A stretch of 64,000 bases of DNA, taken from the NCBI GenBank assembly GCA_964426415.1, contig CAYRQM010000002.1:1-64000 (forward strand), written 5' to 3'. The position numbers and the translations under genes were made by a program. Numbering within the stretch: the first letter of the stretch is position 1; each line of letters opens with the position of its first letter. The DNA is from UBA3792 sp964426415. Lineage in GTDB: Bacteria > Bacillota > Clostridia > Christensenellales > CAG-138. Of this stretch, positions 1 to 8,712 are shown piece after piece. The notes beneath the pieces are model-generated. The model ran no database searches. It saw only the letters and a program-made list of their open reading frames with translations, and had not been told where the DNA came from.

Positions 1-1398
1 AGGGACTATTTACGTGTTGGCTATTATACGGAAGTGATCTTCCCAGAAGCCGGAGTACGTTTCATTGCCATCAGCAATGGTGTTGACAGCAATGACAGTC
101 AGGATAATGACTTCACACCTTTTTTGAATATAATAAATGAATGGTATGCGAAGGACACAAGCAAGAAAATCCGTGCTGTTTTCAAAGCAAAGGGGCAATC
201 AGGTAAACCACTATGTACTAATCCGCCTTATGGATATTTGAAAGACCCTCAGAATAAGNNNNNNNNNNNNNNNNNNNNNNNNNNNNNNNNNNNNNNNNNN
301 NNNNNNNNNNNNNNNNNNNNNNNCAGGCAGATTTACAAAATGTGTATGGACGGTTTTGGCCCAACACAAATTTCACGTAAACTGGAGCAAGATTGCATAG
401 AATCCCCAACGGCACATCTAAATAATATAGGTATCAATACTCCAGCAAAACAACCCGAAAATCCTTATACGTGGCATGCGCGAACAGTAGCTGATATTCT
501 TGCGCGAACAGAGTATCTTGGTCATACTGTCAACTTTAAAACGCATAAGAAATCGTACAAGAGTAAAATTAAGATATGGAACAATCCAGATGATTGGTTG
601 ATTTTTGAAAACACTCATGAAGCCATTGTAGAAGCAGATACATTCGCGATTGTCCAAGCAATAAGGAATGGACGGCGGAGACCCACTCCGCTTGGCGAAA
701 TGCCTCCGCTTTCTGGAATGCTATATTGCGCTGATTGCGGAAATAAGATGTATCAGGTAAGAGGAAAAGGCTGGCCTCACAATAAAGAGCATTTTGTCTG
801 CGCTACATACCGTAAGGTTAAGGGTGGATGTAGTGCACATCAAATACGGAATGTCGTTGTTGAGCGGCTTTTACTTGGTCACATCAAAAAGCTGATTACA
901 TTCATAATAGAGGATGAAGAACGATTTACACAGTTAGTCCTTAAACAATCAAAACGCGAATCCGAAAAAATGGTAAAAGCATTAGAAGCCGAGATGCACG
1001 AGGTTCACAACCGATTGTCACGAATAGACGAAATACAAAAAAGCTTATATGAAGATAACTTGACTGGTAAAATTGCTGACGAGATGTTTGGAAAATTGCT
1101 TGTTTCATATGCGGACGAGCAAAGACAGTTAAATGCTCAAACAAAGGAATTTGAGAGGAAAATTTGCACCGTAAGAGAGAGCTCCGCAAATGTCGCGTAT
1201 ATGATTTCTTTAGCACATCAGTACGAAGAATCGGTTGAACTTACCGCAAAAATCATCAGAGAATTTATCTCAAGAATAATCGTTTATTCGCCGGAGACCT
1301 TTGAAGGCACAAGAAAGCAGCGAGTTCGCATCATATATAATGGTGTTGGCGAAATACTCCTGCCCGGCCAATCGGAGATACTATCGTCCAAACAATAA
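1..1398 (+). CDS. Large serine recombinase, C-terminal part (5' end outside window)
   Basis: The frame is open from the first base, so the start and catalytic serine lie upstream of the window. Visible parts are the end of the resolvase domain (GYYTE, then VRFIAI; codons 1-45), the recombinase DNA-binding domain (about 55-190, interrupted by the N run), a zinc ribbon with CADC at codons 243-246 and further cysteines at 267 and 277, a coiled coil at about 300-390, and a C-terminus resembling DUF4368. This is the architecture of TnpX/TndX-type recombinases, which excise and integrate conjugative or mobilisable elements. The gene is visibly more AT-rich than everything downstream, consistent with recent transfer. 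Such genes usually sit at one end of their element, so the element probably extends to the left. Family assignment is firm; element type is unknown. Confidence 0.93.
   Translation, partial: RDYLRVGYYTEVIFPEAGVRFIAISNGVDSNDSQDNDFTPFLNIINEWYAKDTSKKIRAVFKAKGQSGKPLCTNPPYGYLKDPQNKXXXXXXXXXXXXXXXXXXXXXXRQIYKMCMDGFGPTQISRKLEQDCIESPTAHLNNIGINTPAKQPENPYTWHARTVADILARTEYLGHTVNFKTHKKSYKSKIKIWNNPDDWLIFENTHEAIVEADTFAIVQAIRNGRRRPTPLGEMPPLSGMLYCADCGNKMYQVRGKGWPHNKEHFVCATYRKVKGGCSAHQIRNVVVERLLLGHIKKLITFIIEDEERFTQLVLKQSKRESEKMVKALEAEMHEVHNRLSRIDEIQKSLYEDNLTGKIADEMFGKLLVSYADEQRQLNAQTKEFERKICTVRESSANVAYMISLAHQYEESVELTAKIIREFISRIIVYSPETFEGTRKQRVRIIYNGVGEILLPGQSEILSSKQ
259..323. other. Assembly gap (65 N)
   Basis: Sixty-five undetermined bases lie inside the recombinase gene. 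The frame is the same on both sides, so the gap size is probably close to right, but about 22 codons are unknown. Confidence 0.99.
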
Positions 1399-1481
1399 GG
1401 GGTGTGCACAAAGCAAACGGAACAAACGGGAAACGTTCTGGGGGGTGCATTTTGTATCAAACTCGTGCCCTTCTCCACGCA

Positions 1482-1516
1482 ACACACCCTTGTCAAACGG
1501 ACAGGGGTGTGTTTTT
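1482..1516 (+). terminator. Rho-independent terminator after the recombinase
   Basis: A perfect 13-bp stem (ACACACCCTTGTC paired with GACAGGGGTGTGT) with a 5-nt loop is followed by a run of T. It would end transcription from the recombinase side. Confidence 0.85.
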
Positions 1517-1614
1517 CTTTGCATCTTTTGTGGCGGCAACGGGCGAAACCCATCCATACGGGTGCGATTTTTCGCATTCCGATTGAAAGAAATGCAACAT
1601 TCCTGTGAACCCCA

Positions 1615-1643
1615 TTGACTTGAAGGCAAAAAATGCGTACCAT
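1615..1643 (+). promoter_or_regulatory. Sigma-A promoter for the J-domain gene
   Basis: TTGACT, a 17-nt spacer and TACCAT lie 35 nt upstream of the start of the J-domain gene. No operator-like repeat is seen next to it. Confidence 0.65.
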
Positions 1644-1678
1644 GTACCTTGATGAAATAATGTGAAAGAGGGACGCCG

Positions 1679-2245
1679 ATGGCGAAGAATCCTTATACTG
1701 TTCTCGGCGTTTCCGAAACCGCCACAGACGACGAGATCCGCATCGCGTATCGCAAGCTCGCAAAGCAGTACCACCCCGATCTCAACCCGAACGACCCGTA
1801 TGCCGCCCAACGGATGAACGACGTCAACGTGGCATACGACCAAATCAAGACGGCAGACAAGCGGGCGTCGTACCGCACGCAATCGTCCAATCCATACGCG
1901 GGGTATTCGCAGACGACGAATCCGTGGCAGGCGTACACGCGCACGGGGCAGGGCTACTACGGCGGCTCCTACACGGGTGCAGACCGTCAAGGCAATTCCG
2001 ATGAACCGCCGTTCGGATGGGATTCCGTGTTCGGGCAGGGCGGCAGCCAGCGGCCGCGCTATACGGTTCGGTTCCGCTTCGGACGCCTTATCACGATGTT
2101 TTTGTTGTTCTTGGCGTTCATTTCACTGGCAAACTGTGTCTGCTCGTCGCTGCTTGGCGGGTGGGGCAACAGCTACTTCAGTTCTCCGTACGGGTATTCA
2201 AACGACAGCGGCTCGCAAAGCAACGGGTCGCAGAGTGTCAACTGA
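1679..2245 (+). CDS. J-domain membrane protein
   Basis: The 188-aa protein opens with a J domain (residues about 4-65) carrying the HPD tripeptide at 32-34 that stimulates Hsp70 ATPase activity. A Gly/Tyr/Ser-rich linker follows, then one membrane helix at about 137-159 and a short Ser/Asn-rich tail. It lacks the zinc-finger and C-terminal domains of true DnaJ (present at 37.8 kb), so it is probably a specialised co-chaperone that recruits DnaK to the membrane; the client is unknown. The ATG is preceded by AAAGAGGGA. The zinc-ribbon gene 15 nt downstream is likely co-transcribed. Confidence 0.8.
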   Translation: MAKNPYTVLGVSETATDDEIRIAYRKLAKQYHPDLNPNDPYAAQRMNDVNVAYDQIKTADKRASYRTQSSNPYAGYSQTTNPWQAYTRTGQGYYGGSYTGADRQGNSDEPPFGWDSVFGQGGSQRPRYTVRFRFGRLITMFLLFLAFISLANCVCSSLLGGWGNSYFSSPYGYSNDSGSQSNGSQSVN

Positions 2246-2260
2246 AAAGAGGTTTTTTGA

Positions 2261-2698
2261 ATGGGTAATCGCTTCAATCGGTTTATGCAGGGGCGCAACG
2301 GCGCCGACGATTTCTGCCGTTTTCTGAACATTGTCACCTTTGTGCTGTTTGCGCTTGCATTGGTGTTCACCATCTTGGCGTCCGCGCTCAATTCCATCGT
2401 GTTCGCCATCCTGTACTACGTGTTCTATGGCTGCACGCTTCTGCTCATGGGCTATTGCCTCTTCCGCGCCTTCTCCCGCAAGGTCTATAAGCGCCAATCC
2501 GAGAACACGCGCTACCTCTACCAACGGCAGCGGGTCAAACGCTGGTTCGCGGCAAAGAAGCAGCACATGGCAGACCGCAAGACGTATCGCTTCTTCCGCT
2601 GCCCGCGCTGCAAGCAAATGATGCGCGCCCCCAAAAACAAGGGCAAGATTCGCGTCACATGCCAAAAGTGCAGCAATGTGTTTGTCACCAAAACGTAA
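2261..2698 (+). CDS. Two-helix membrane protein with C-terminal zinc ribbon
   Basis: A 145-aa protein of unknown function. Two hydrophobic helices occupy about residues 21-43 and 45-71, followed by a basic segment and a cytoplasmic zinc ribbon with Cys114, Cys117, Cys134 and Cys137 (CPRC and CQKC). It lies 15 nt after the J-domain gene and ends at a strong terminator, so the two form a small operon. The zinc ribbon could bind nucleic acid or another protein. I do not recognise a named family. Confidence 0.75.
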   Translation: MGNRFNRFMQGRNGADDFCRFLNIVTFVLFALALVFTILASALNSIVFAILYYVFYGCTLLLMGYCLFRAFSRKVYKRQSENTRYLYQRQRVKRWFAAKKQHMADRKTYRFFRCPRCKQMMRAPKNKGKIRVTCQKCSNVFVTKT

Positions 2699-2711
2699 TT
2701 TTGTCTCGCTT

Positions 2712-2741
2712 GCGTCGCCCCTTTGCGGGCGGCGCTGTTTT
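2712..2741 (+). terminator. Rho-independent terminator
   Basis: GCGTCGCCC pairs with GGGCGGCGC (one G-T wobble) around a 6-nt loop, followed by TGTTTT. It ends the J-domain/zinc-ribbon operon. Confidence 0.75.
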
Positions 2742-2791
2742 CATATGCGTTCGTGTTTTACAAGATTTTGCAATTTGCCCGCAAATATCGC

Positions 2792-2820
2792 TTTACGAAA
2801 AGAGCGATCTATGGTAAACT
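2792..2820 (+). promoter_or_regulatory. Sigma-A promoter for the cell-wall enzyme operon
   Basis: TTTACG, a 17-nt spacer and TAAACT lie 33 nt before the L,D-transpeptidase start. Confidence 0.6.
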
Positions 2821-2853
2821 ATCGGTGCTTTAATAGGAGATTGCTTATATCGT

Positions 2854-3828
2854 ATGAGATCCGTCAAGTGTATCACCATCTGTGTTTTGGTCGCCGCGAT
2901 GCTGCTGGGCTGCATGGCGTGCAATTTCGTTGCGCCGTCCGCGCCGACGGCGGATGTTTCCGCTGCCGCCACCGGCACGCCTGTTGTTGAGAAGGGCTCT
3001 TCCTCCGTGATTCTTACGGTCACCGAAGCGCCCATCACGCCGCCGCCTACGCCGACGCCTACGCCGACGCCCGAGCCGACGCCTGTTCCCGCTCCCACGG
3101 AGATTCCGTTTTCTTACTATGCGCCCACCGTCGCCATGACGTTCGAAGAGCTGGTCGGGGCGTCCTCCGACTTTGACGAGAACAACCCCAAAAGCGACGA
3201 AACCTTCCTTTTCCCCGTTGCGTATCCGGCGCCCGACACCTATCGCATCATCGTAGACCTGTATTGGCAGGTGGTCATGGTGTTCTCCAAGGATGAAACG
3301 GGCGCATACACGGTTCCTGTGCGCTACATGCTTTGCTCCACGGGCGACCCAAGGGCGGGCAGCGAAACCCGCGTGGGCGAATGGCCCATGCAGCCGTGCA
3401 AGGTTCGGTTTGGCTTCTTCAACGTGTCGGGCGAAAGCGCGCAGTATTGGTCGCTCATTCGCAGCCGCACCTATTTCCATTCCGTGCTGTATTCCAAATA
3501 CCGCAACCTCAATTCCCTCGTGGTCGAATCCTACAAAAAGCTCGGCACCAAAGCGTCCCACGCCTGCATCCGCCTTACCGTGCCCGATGCCCGTTGGATC
3601 TTCTACAACATCTGCTACGACACCATCTGTGAGATTCGCAAGGGCAGCAAGGACGATACCGCCACGCAGGCAATCAAGTCCCAGCTGATCCTGCCCGAAG
3701 TGCCCGCAAGCTATACCATTTCCACCGAGACGACCCCGTACACCGACAACTGGACGGTGGACTCCATCGTCACCGATCCCGCCTATCCCTATGTGTACGC
3801 GACGCAGCCGCCCGTCAACAACTCCTGA
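2854..3828 (+). CDS. Lipoprotein L,D-transpeptidase (YkuD family)
   Basis: A 324-aa exported protein. The N-terminus is a lipoprotein signal with a lipobox ending at Cys20 (LLGC; a second candidate is Cys23). A Thr/Pro repeat linker (about 67-87) spans toward the wall, and a YkuD domain follows. The catalytic signature is SHACIRL, with His236 and nucleophile Cys238 (family consensus SHGCIRL). YkuD enzymes form or exchange 3-3 peptidoglycan cross-links through an acyl-enzyme. The SD-like AGGAGA is slightly far from the ATG (13 nt). Its stop overlaps the start of the M23 peptidase gene (TGATG), so the two are translationally coupled and probably act on the same wall layer. Confidence 0.88.
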   Translation: MRSVKCITICVLVAAMLLGCMACNFVAPSAPTADVSAAATGTPVVEKGSSSVILTVTEAPITPPPTPTPTPTPEPTPVPAPTEIPFSYYAPTVAMTFEELVGASSDFDENNPKSDETFLFPVAYPAPDTYRIIVDLYWQVVMVFSKDETGAYTVPVRYMLCSTGDPRAGSETRVGEWPMQPCKVRFGFFNVSGESAQYWSLIRSRTYFHSVLYSKYRNLNSLVVESYKKLGTKASHACIRLTVPDARWIFYNICYDTICEIRKGSKDDTATQAIKSQLILPEVPASYTISTETTPYTDNWTVDSIVTDPAYPYVYATQPPVNNS

Positions 3829-4889
3829 TGGGCGCCCGCCGTCTCAAAAATCGCATCCTTCTGATTCTTCTTGCGGTACTGCTCCTTGGTAACGCACTTT
3901 CTGCATCCGCCGCAGAGGGTTCTGTCGGCAACGCAAAGATCGAAGCGCGGATTCAAGCGTTCCTGCAGCAAAATGTGGTATTCGACACCTCGACGCTGAA
4001 AGACGCCAAGATTCGCTGCACCAACTACCCGCGGTTGGTCAACGACCGCGACAAGCTTCTGATTGCCAACGATGTGATGCTGGCGGGCGTGTCGGCGTGC
4101 GAAGCAGACCTTTGCACCTACTTGCAGGCATTCTATCCCGTATACGATTGCGTGCGTTTTAAGACGGCGTTGGACTTGCCATGGCGCACGTTGGCGGCGC
4201 TGTACTATACCTATCGCTTGGATCTTTGCGATGTGCTGCTGCAGCATCTGTGCGGCGCGGTGCAAACAGAAGGTTCCACGCTCGTGGTCACCATCGGCTA
4301 TCCCGACTTCGACAAGCTTTCTTGGAACGGGGATGACGAGACCAAATGGCTCGAGGCAAAGAACAACTACTACTATCTCAACACCATCTATGCAGACGAC
4401 GGCACGCCGCGGGAGGAAGCCGGGTTTGTCATGCCGTCGGAAAAGGTGCGCACGCTGTGCTTCCCGCTGGACGAAAAATGGTACGGCAGGATCAAAACCA
4501 CATGGCTGAAGAACCGTGACGGCGGGCAAAGAAAGCATACGGGCATGGACATTCGCGTGCCGCGCGGCATCAACATCTACGCCTGTGCGGGCGGCGTTGT
4601 CGATTCTGTGGGCGTCCACGTTAAGGGCGGCTATTACGTCAGCATCGTGGACGATGACGGCTATACATACTTCTACTACCACATGATAAAGAATTCGCAA
4701 ATGGTGGTGCGCGGCGAGCGCGTCGAGGCGGGACAGGCCATCGGTTTGGTGGGAAACACGGGCAATTCGGCGGCGCCGCATCTGCATTTGTCCATCGTTA
4801 CGCCGGATGATCAGTTCATTGACCCGTTTTGCGTGTATTATCGCTGGGTTTACTTCAAGACGGGCGAGCTGATCAAAAAGCCAAGGTAA
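3828..4889 (+). CDS. Secreted M23 peptidase (LytM type)
   Basis: A 353-aa protein with a signal peptide (about 1-29, ending ASA-A), a mostly helical region without recognised domains, and a C-terminal M23 domain. The zinc ligands are visible: HTGMD (His237, Asp241) and HLH (His318, His320), so the enzyme should be active. M23 enzymes cut peptide cross-bridges in peptidoglycan. The start overlaps the upstream L,D-transpeptidase stop by one base, and an NlpC/P60 gene follows 54 nt downstream, giving three wall-modifying enzymes in a row. Confidence 0.9.
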   Translation: MGARRLKNRILLILLAVLLLGNALSASAAEGSVGNAKIEARIQAFLQQNVVFDTSTLKDAKIRCTNYPRLVNDRDKLLIANDVMLAGVSACEADLCTYLQAFYPVYDCVRFKTALDLPWRTLAALYYTYRLDLCDVLLQHLCGAVQTEGSTLVVTIGYPDFDKLSWNGDDETKWLEAKNNYYYLNTIYADDGTPREEAGFVMPSEKVRTLCFPLDEKWYGRIKTTWLKNRDGGQRKHTGMDIRVPRGINIYACAGGVVDSVGVHVKGGYYVSIVDDDGYTYFYYHMIKNSQMVVRGERVEAGQAIGLVGNTGNSAAPHLHLSIVTPDDQFIDPFCVYYRWVYFKTGELIKKPR

Positions 4890-4943
4890 GCAGCTTTCAC
4901 AAGATTACAAATGACAGCATATTGTACCCAAGGAGGGTATGAT

Positions 4944-5657
4944 ATGCTGCAATTATTTTTGGACTATTTGGAAGAACAAGTGCAAAACCACAGCATTTAT
5001 GTGTGGGGCGCACAGGGTCAACAGGGTGAAGCGGTCACGGCACGCTGGATTCGGCAAAGGGAAACATCCACAAAGAACGCGAACCGTGCCATCGCGTATT
5101 GGCAAAAGCAGGTGGCGGCAGGATATGGGGACGTGCTGCGCGCATTTGATTGCTCGGGGCTCGGCACCTACTTCTTTGTGACGAATAAGCTCATTCCGAC
5201 GGATCTGTCGGCAAACGGCTTGATGGGTAAATGTACCCGCATCAAGCAGGAGGATTTGCGTGCAGGCGACATGGTATTTCGCGTCAACGACGCGGGGCGC
5301 GCCTACCACGTCGGCTATGTGATCGATGACGGCAAAACGGTCATCGAGGCGCAAGGCAGAGATGCTGGCGTCGTGAAGGGCGCGCTCAAAGGGTGGCACC
5401 GATATGGCAGACCGCCGTTTTTTGAGCAGGTCAGCCGCGTGCTGAAACTGACGACGCCGTATCTGCGCGGCGACGACGTGTTGGCGCTGCAAAAGGCGTT
5501 GGAGGCGAAGGGCTTTTCACCGGGGCAGGCGGACGGCATCTTCGGACGCAAGACGCAGCGCGCCGTGCGCAATTTCCAAGCGGCGAGCGGGTTGACCGTG
5601 GACGGGATTGCGGGGGCAAAGACGCACGAGAAGCTGGGGCTGCCGTTTTACGCGTAG
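4944..5657 (+). CDS. NlpC/P60-like hydrolase with peptidoglycan-binding domain
   Basis: I place the start at ATG 4944, seven bases after AAGGAGGG; an upstream in-frame ATG has no SD. The 237-aa product has an NlpC/P60-like domain with Cys70 in DCSGL and His122 in YHVGYV, then a PG_binding_1 domain (about 175-235, with the D-G-IFG-K-TQ-AV pattern). No signal peptide is seen, so it is either exported by another route or works after lysis or inside the spore compartment. Its last ten bases overlap the end of the convergent carboxypeptidase gene. Confidence 0.85.
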   Translation: MLQLFLDYLEEQVQNHSIYVWGAQGQQGEAVTARWIRQRETSTKNANRAIAYWQKQVAAGYGDVLRAFDCSGLGTYFFVTNKLIPTDLSANGLMGKCTRIKQEDLRAGDMVFRVNDAGRAYHVGYVIDDGKTVIEAQGRDAGVVKGALKGWHRYGRPPFFEQVSRVLKLTTPYLRGDDVLALQKALEAKGFSPGQADGIFGRKTQRAVRNFQAASGLTVDGIAGAKTHEKLGLPFYA

Positions 5658-7018
5658 GGCGCGCAGCGAAACCAGCCAAGGAGCGTTTGCCAAAACGAGC
5701 GTGCGGGTGCGTCGGTGGGCAAAGGAGACGGTGCAGCGCTTGCAGGGGGCGTCACGGTGGGCGACGGCGTCGCGGTGGGAACGGGGGAGGGCGTCACGGC
5801 AAACTCGACGCCCGCAAGCTGCAGCTTTGCGGAAAAGAGCGGTTCGTCCTCAAACGTGATGACCGCTTCGCCCATAGCGGGATACGCCTTTTCATACCAA
5901 CGGAAGGTGACGCCCACCATGGAGGAAGGAAACGGATCCACCAGCAGCGCATCGGCACGATAGCGCGGCAGCGTGACGGAATCCGCAGGGTTCCATGCAA
6001 TGGTGTAATGCGCGGCAAGCAGCCCGTCTTTGGCAGGGTCCAACGATACGGAATAGGTGTCGATGAGGGCGCGATCCAAAAGATCGTCCACGGTCACGGT
6101 GACCATGTCGTGTGCAAAGGCGTATTCAAACAGGGCAATCGCATCCAAATAGCGCTGCGCGTTGTAGGCGTCCTGCTCCTTGAGCGTGGCGTTGGGGGGC
6201 ACATTTTCGCCATGGAACAGGACGGCGATGTACGTCGTATTGTTCTTGCGTGCAGCGGCGACGACGCATTTGCCTGCCCAAAAGGTGTCGCCCGTCTTGA
6301 CGCCGATACAGGGCGCGTACAGGCAGGGGATTGGCGTAAAGGTTTGGCTTGTGCGATCCCGCAGCAGACGGTTGGAGGTCTTGAGCTTCAGCGTGCGGCC
6401 ATCCTTGCTGACGGCCTTGTACTGCACCGTCGAGACGATCTCGCAAAACGTTTCGTTTTGCAGTGCGAAGGCGTTCAAAATCGCCATGTCCCGCGCCGTG
6501 GTCGTATGCTGTTCGTCGTGCAGCCCGTGCGGGTTCACAAAATGGCTGTTCGTCATGCCAAGGGACGCGGCTTTCTCGTTCATGGCGTCGGCAAACGCTT
6601 CGACGGAGCCGCACAAATGCTCTGCAATGGCGATGGCGGCGTCGTTGCCGCTGGGCAGCATCAGCCCGTATAGCAGGTCGCGCAGGCGATACTGTTCATC
6701 CACCGCCAAGCCCATCTTGGAGCTGGATTTCCCAAGCTTCACCGCGTTGGCGCTAATCTTCACCCATTCGTCCAAATCGCCCCGTTCCAAGGCAAGGATG
6801 CAGGTGAGTATCTTCGTGGTGCTGGCGGGATAACAGGGGTCGTCCGCGCACTTCTCAAGCCCCAACACCGTTTCGGTTGGCGCATCCGCATTGACCAAAA
6901 GAACAAAATCCTCTGTCAGCCCCGCAAGGTCGAATCCTGTCGTTTGCGGTACCGCAAAGGTGGCAGCACCGCAAAACAAGAGAAGGACAAGCAGGAGACA
7001 GAGGCAAGTTCGTTTCAT
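5648..7018 (-). CDS. D-alanyl-D-alanine carboxypeptidase (S11), second copy
   Basis: A 456-aa secreted serine peptidase that removes the terminal D-Ala from peptidoglycan stem peptides. All S11 motifs are present: STTK at 66-69, SGN and KTG. A Pro/Ser/Thr-rich tail and a short hydrophobic end follow the catalytic and C-terminal domains. I chose ATG 7018, which gives a clean signal peptide and lies 4 nt after the stop of the upstream paralogue; there is no SD, so translation probably depends on coupling. A start at 7057 would overlap that gene and add a charged leader. The gene arose by tandem duplication with its neighbour. Confidence 0.9.
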   Translation of the reverse strand: MKRTCLCLLLVLLLFCGAATFAVPQTTGFDLAGLTEDFVLLVNADAPTETVLGLEKCADDPCYPASTTKILTCILALERGDLDEWVKISANAVKLGKSSSKMGLAVDEQYRLRDLLYGLMLPSGNDAAIAIAEHLCGSVEAFADAMNEKAASLGMTNSHFVNPHGLHDEQHTTTARDMAILNAFALQNETFCEIVSTVQYKAVSKDGRTLKLKTSNRLLRDRTSQTFTPIPCLYAPCIGVKTGDTFWAGKCVVAAARKNNTTYIAVLFHGENVPPNATLKEQDAYNAQRYLDAIALFEYAFAHDMVTVTVDDLLDRALIDTYSVSLDPAKDGLLAAHYTIAWNPADSVTLPRYRADALLVDPFPSSMVGVTFRWYEKAYPAMGEAVITFEDEPLFSAKLQLAGVEFAVTPSPVPTATPSPTVTPPASAAPSPLPTDAPARSFWQTLLGWFRCAPYA

Positions 7019-7022
7019 TGGC

Positions 7023-8603
7023 TTATTGGCGAGGCGGTTGTCGCTTTTGCTGCGCACGACGCCGCGCGGCAGCCCGCTTTCTGCGCTTCGCTTCGGCGCG
7101 CAGATAGATGAAGAACATCACAAGGCACAGCACCAGCAGCAAAAAGATAATCGGCAACAGGATGGTGCAGACTTTTTCGGTGGTCGTCATATTGCCGAAA
7201 TCCAAGCAGGAGCCCGCCGCTTCGGAAGCGGAATTGTCCAGACCGGACGAGCCTTCGATTGCAATCAGGTTGGACGCGGTTCCTTGGGGTGCGTTCGTGA
7301 CGACGGCGGCAGAGGACGTGCCCTCCAATACGGAGCGCGTCGCAAGCAGGTTCGTGGTCAAGATGGTTGCGCCTTGATACGAATAGGTGACGGTTCCCAG
7401 CATCTCGCCATCGGCGATGCTTGCCGACGTCTTTGCATAGGAGCAGACGTACAGCGTGGACGGGTCGGACGCAAGCGCCGATTGCATCCCGGTGTAGGTG
7501 GGCTCCATCATGGTCACGGTGCGGCTTGGGTCAAGATCGGCTTTGACGGTGAGCACACCGCCGTTGGAATCGTTCTCCGAAGCGTTTTGGATGGTGATGT
7601 CAAAGGTGACGGGCAGCCCCAAATCGATCAGATCCTGTACCGTCACGGTGCGCTGCATCTTGCCGAACGCATAGTCGAACATGGCGGCGGCGTCTTGGAA
7701 CCGACGCGCATTGTACTTGTCGTTGCGGCCTTCGCTGGCGCCGCTGTCATAATCGGCGTCGTCCAATGTACCGCCGTACAGCACGGCAATCATCGTCACG
7801 CCGTCACGCGAGGCAGCCGCGATCAGACACTTGCCTGCATAGCGGGTGTCGCCCGTCTTGACGCCGATGCAATCGGCATACAGGCAGGAGATCGGATTGG
7901 GCAGCGTGTCGGTGACCGGTGCGTCAAACAGCATCCGATTGGTGTTGTACAAATAGAGGTCGTGGGAACCGCTGGAGGCGGTGTATTCCTTGGTGGAGAC
8001 GATCGAGCGGAACACGTCGGAGAAGGGCGAATCATTCAGCGCATACGCGGTCAAGCGCGCCATGTCCCGCGCCGTGGTGTAATGCTCCTCGTTTTGCTTG
8101 CCGTGGGGCGTCACAAAATGGGTACTCGTCATGCCCAACGACTGCGCTTTGGCGTTCATCGTTTCCATAAAGGTGGACACGTCGCCGCCGATAAACTCGG
8201 CAATGGCGATGGCGGCGTCGTTGCCGCTGGGCAGCATCAGACCGTACAAAAGGTCGCGCAGCGTAAATTCGTCGCCTTCCAAAAGCCCCATCAGCGAATT
8301 GCCGGAGCCAAAGTCCACCGCGTTGGCGGAGACGGTCACATACTCGTCCAAGCTCTTGCCGCTTTCCAACGCCACGATGCAGGTGAGAATTTTGGTGGTG
8401 CTGGCAGGGTAGATTTTGGTATCGGCGCCCTTTTCAATGCCGTCATAGGCGACGGCAGGGTTGTCCGCCGTCACCAAAAGCGCGTAAGGTTCGTAAATGG
8501 AGGACAGGTTAAATCCGTCGGCACGCGCCGTGCTCGGCGCCATAAAAAAAGCGGATGTAAATATCAACAAAAGCGCAAAAGCGCCTGTAAAAAATCGTTT
8601 CAT
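7023..8603 (-). CDS. D-alanyl-D-alanine carboxypeptidase (S11), first copy
   Basis: A 526-aa penicillin-binding-protein type D,D-carboxypeptidase. It has a signal peptide (about 1-28), STTK at 68-71, SGN and KTG, and ends with a membrane helix and a run of Arg/Lys/Gln, so it is anchored at its C-terminus with a basic cytoplasmic tail. It is first in a two-gene operon with a diverged copy. ATG 8603 is preferred over TTG 8606 because of the spacing from GAGAGGGA. It is driven by a near-consensus sigma-A promoter, which argues for a vegetative rather than sporulation role. Confidence 0.92.
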   Translation of the reverse strand: MKRFFTGAFALLLIFTSAFFMAPSTARADGFNLSSIYEPYALLVTADNPAVAYDGIEKGADTKIYPASTTKILTCIVALESGKSLDEYVTVSANAVDFGSGNSLMGLLEGDEFTLRDLLYGLMLPSGNDAAIAIAEFIGGDVSTFMETMNAKAQSLGMTSTHFVTPHGKQNEEHYTTARDMARLTAYALNDSPFSDVFRSIVSTKEYTASSGSHDLYLYNTNRMLFDAPVTDTLPNPISCLYADCIGVKTGDTRYAGKCLIAAASRDGVTMIAVLYGGTLDDADYDSGASEGRNDKYNARRFQDAAAMFDYAFGKMQRTVTVQDLIDLGLPVTFDITIQNASENDSNGGVLTVKADLDPSRTVTMMEPTYTGMQSALASDPSTLYVCSYAKTSASIADGEMLGTVTYSYQGATILTTNLLATRSVLEGTSSAAVVTNAPQGTASNLIAIEGSSGLDNSASEAAGSCLDFGNMTTTEKVCTILLPIIFLLLVLCLVMFFIYLRAEAKRRKRAAARRRAQQKRQPPRQ

Positions 8604-8635
8604 CAATGAAGTCCCTCTCGATGCGTTGCGCTAAC

Positions 8636-8664
8636 AGTTTACTTTTATTCTGCGCCGTTGTCAA
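8636..8664 (-). promoter_or_regulatory. Sigma-A promoter for the carboxypeptidase pair
   Basis: On the minus strand, TTGACA, a 17-nt spacer and TAAACT lie about 30 nt before the first carboxypeptidase gene. The -35 box is a perfect consensus. Confidence 0.8.
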
Positions 8665-8712
8665 TGCGGAAGTATGTTGAATTTGTAAAACCTTTGTACA
8701 ATGTTTCTAAAC

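Larger units (their letters stand above)
1399..1678. other. Intergenic junction between recombinase and chromosomal genes
   Basis: These 280 bases hold no convincing gene. Base composition changes here from AT-rich (recombinase) to GC-rich (all later genes). A terminator is at 1482-1516 and a sigma-A promoter at 1615-1643. If the recombinase belongs to an integrated element, its right attachment site should lie between its stop codon and the terminator. No direct repeat can be tested because the other end is outside the window. Confidence 0.5.

Noticed and set aside
6891..8609. 572-codon open frame antisense to the carboxypeptidase genes
   Set aside because: Opposite strand of two genes with complete S11 motifs; no recognisable domain.
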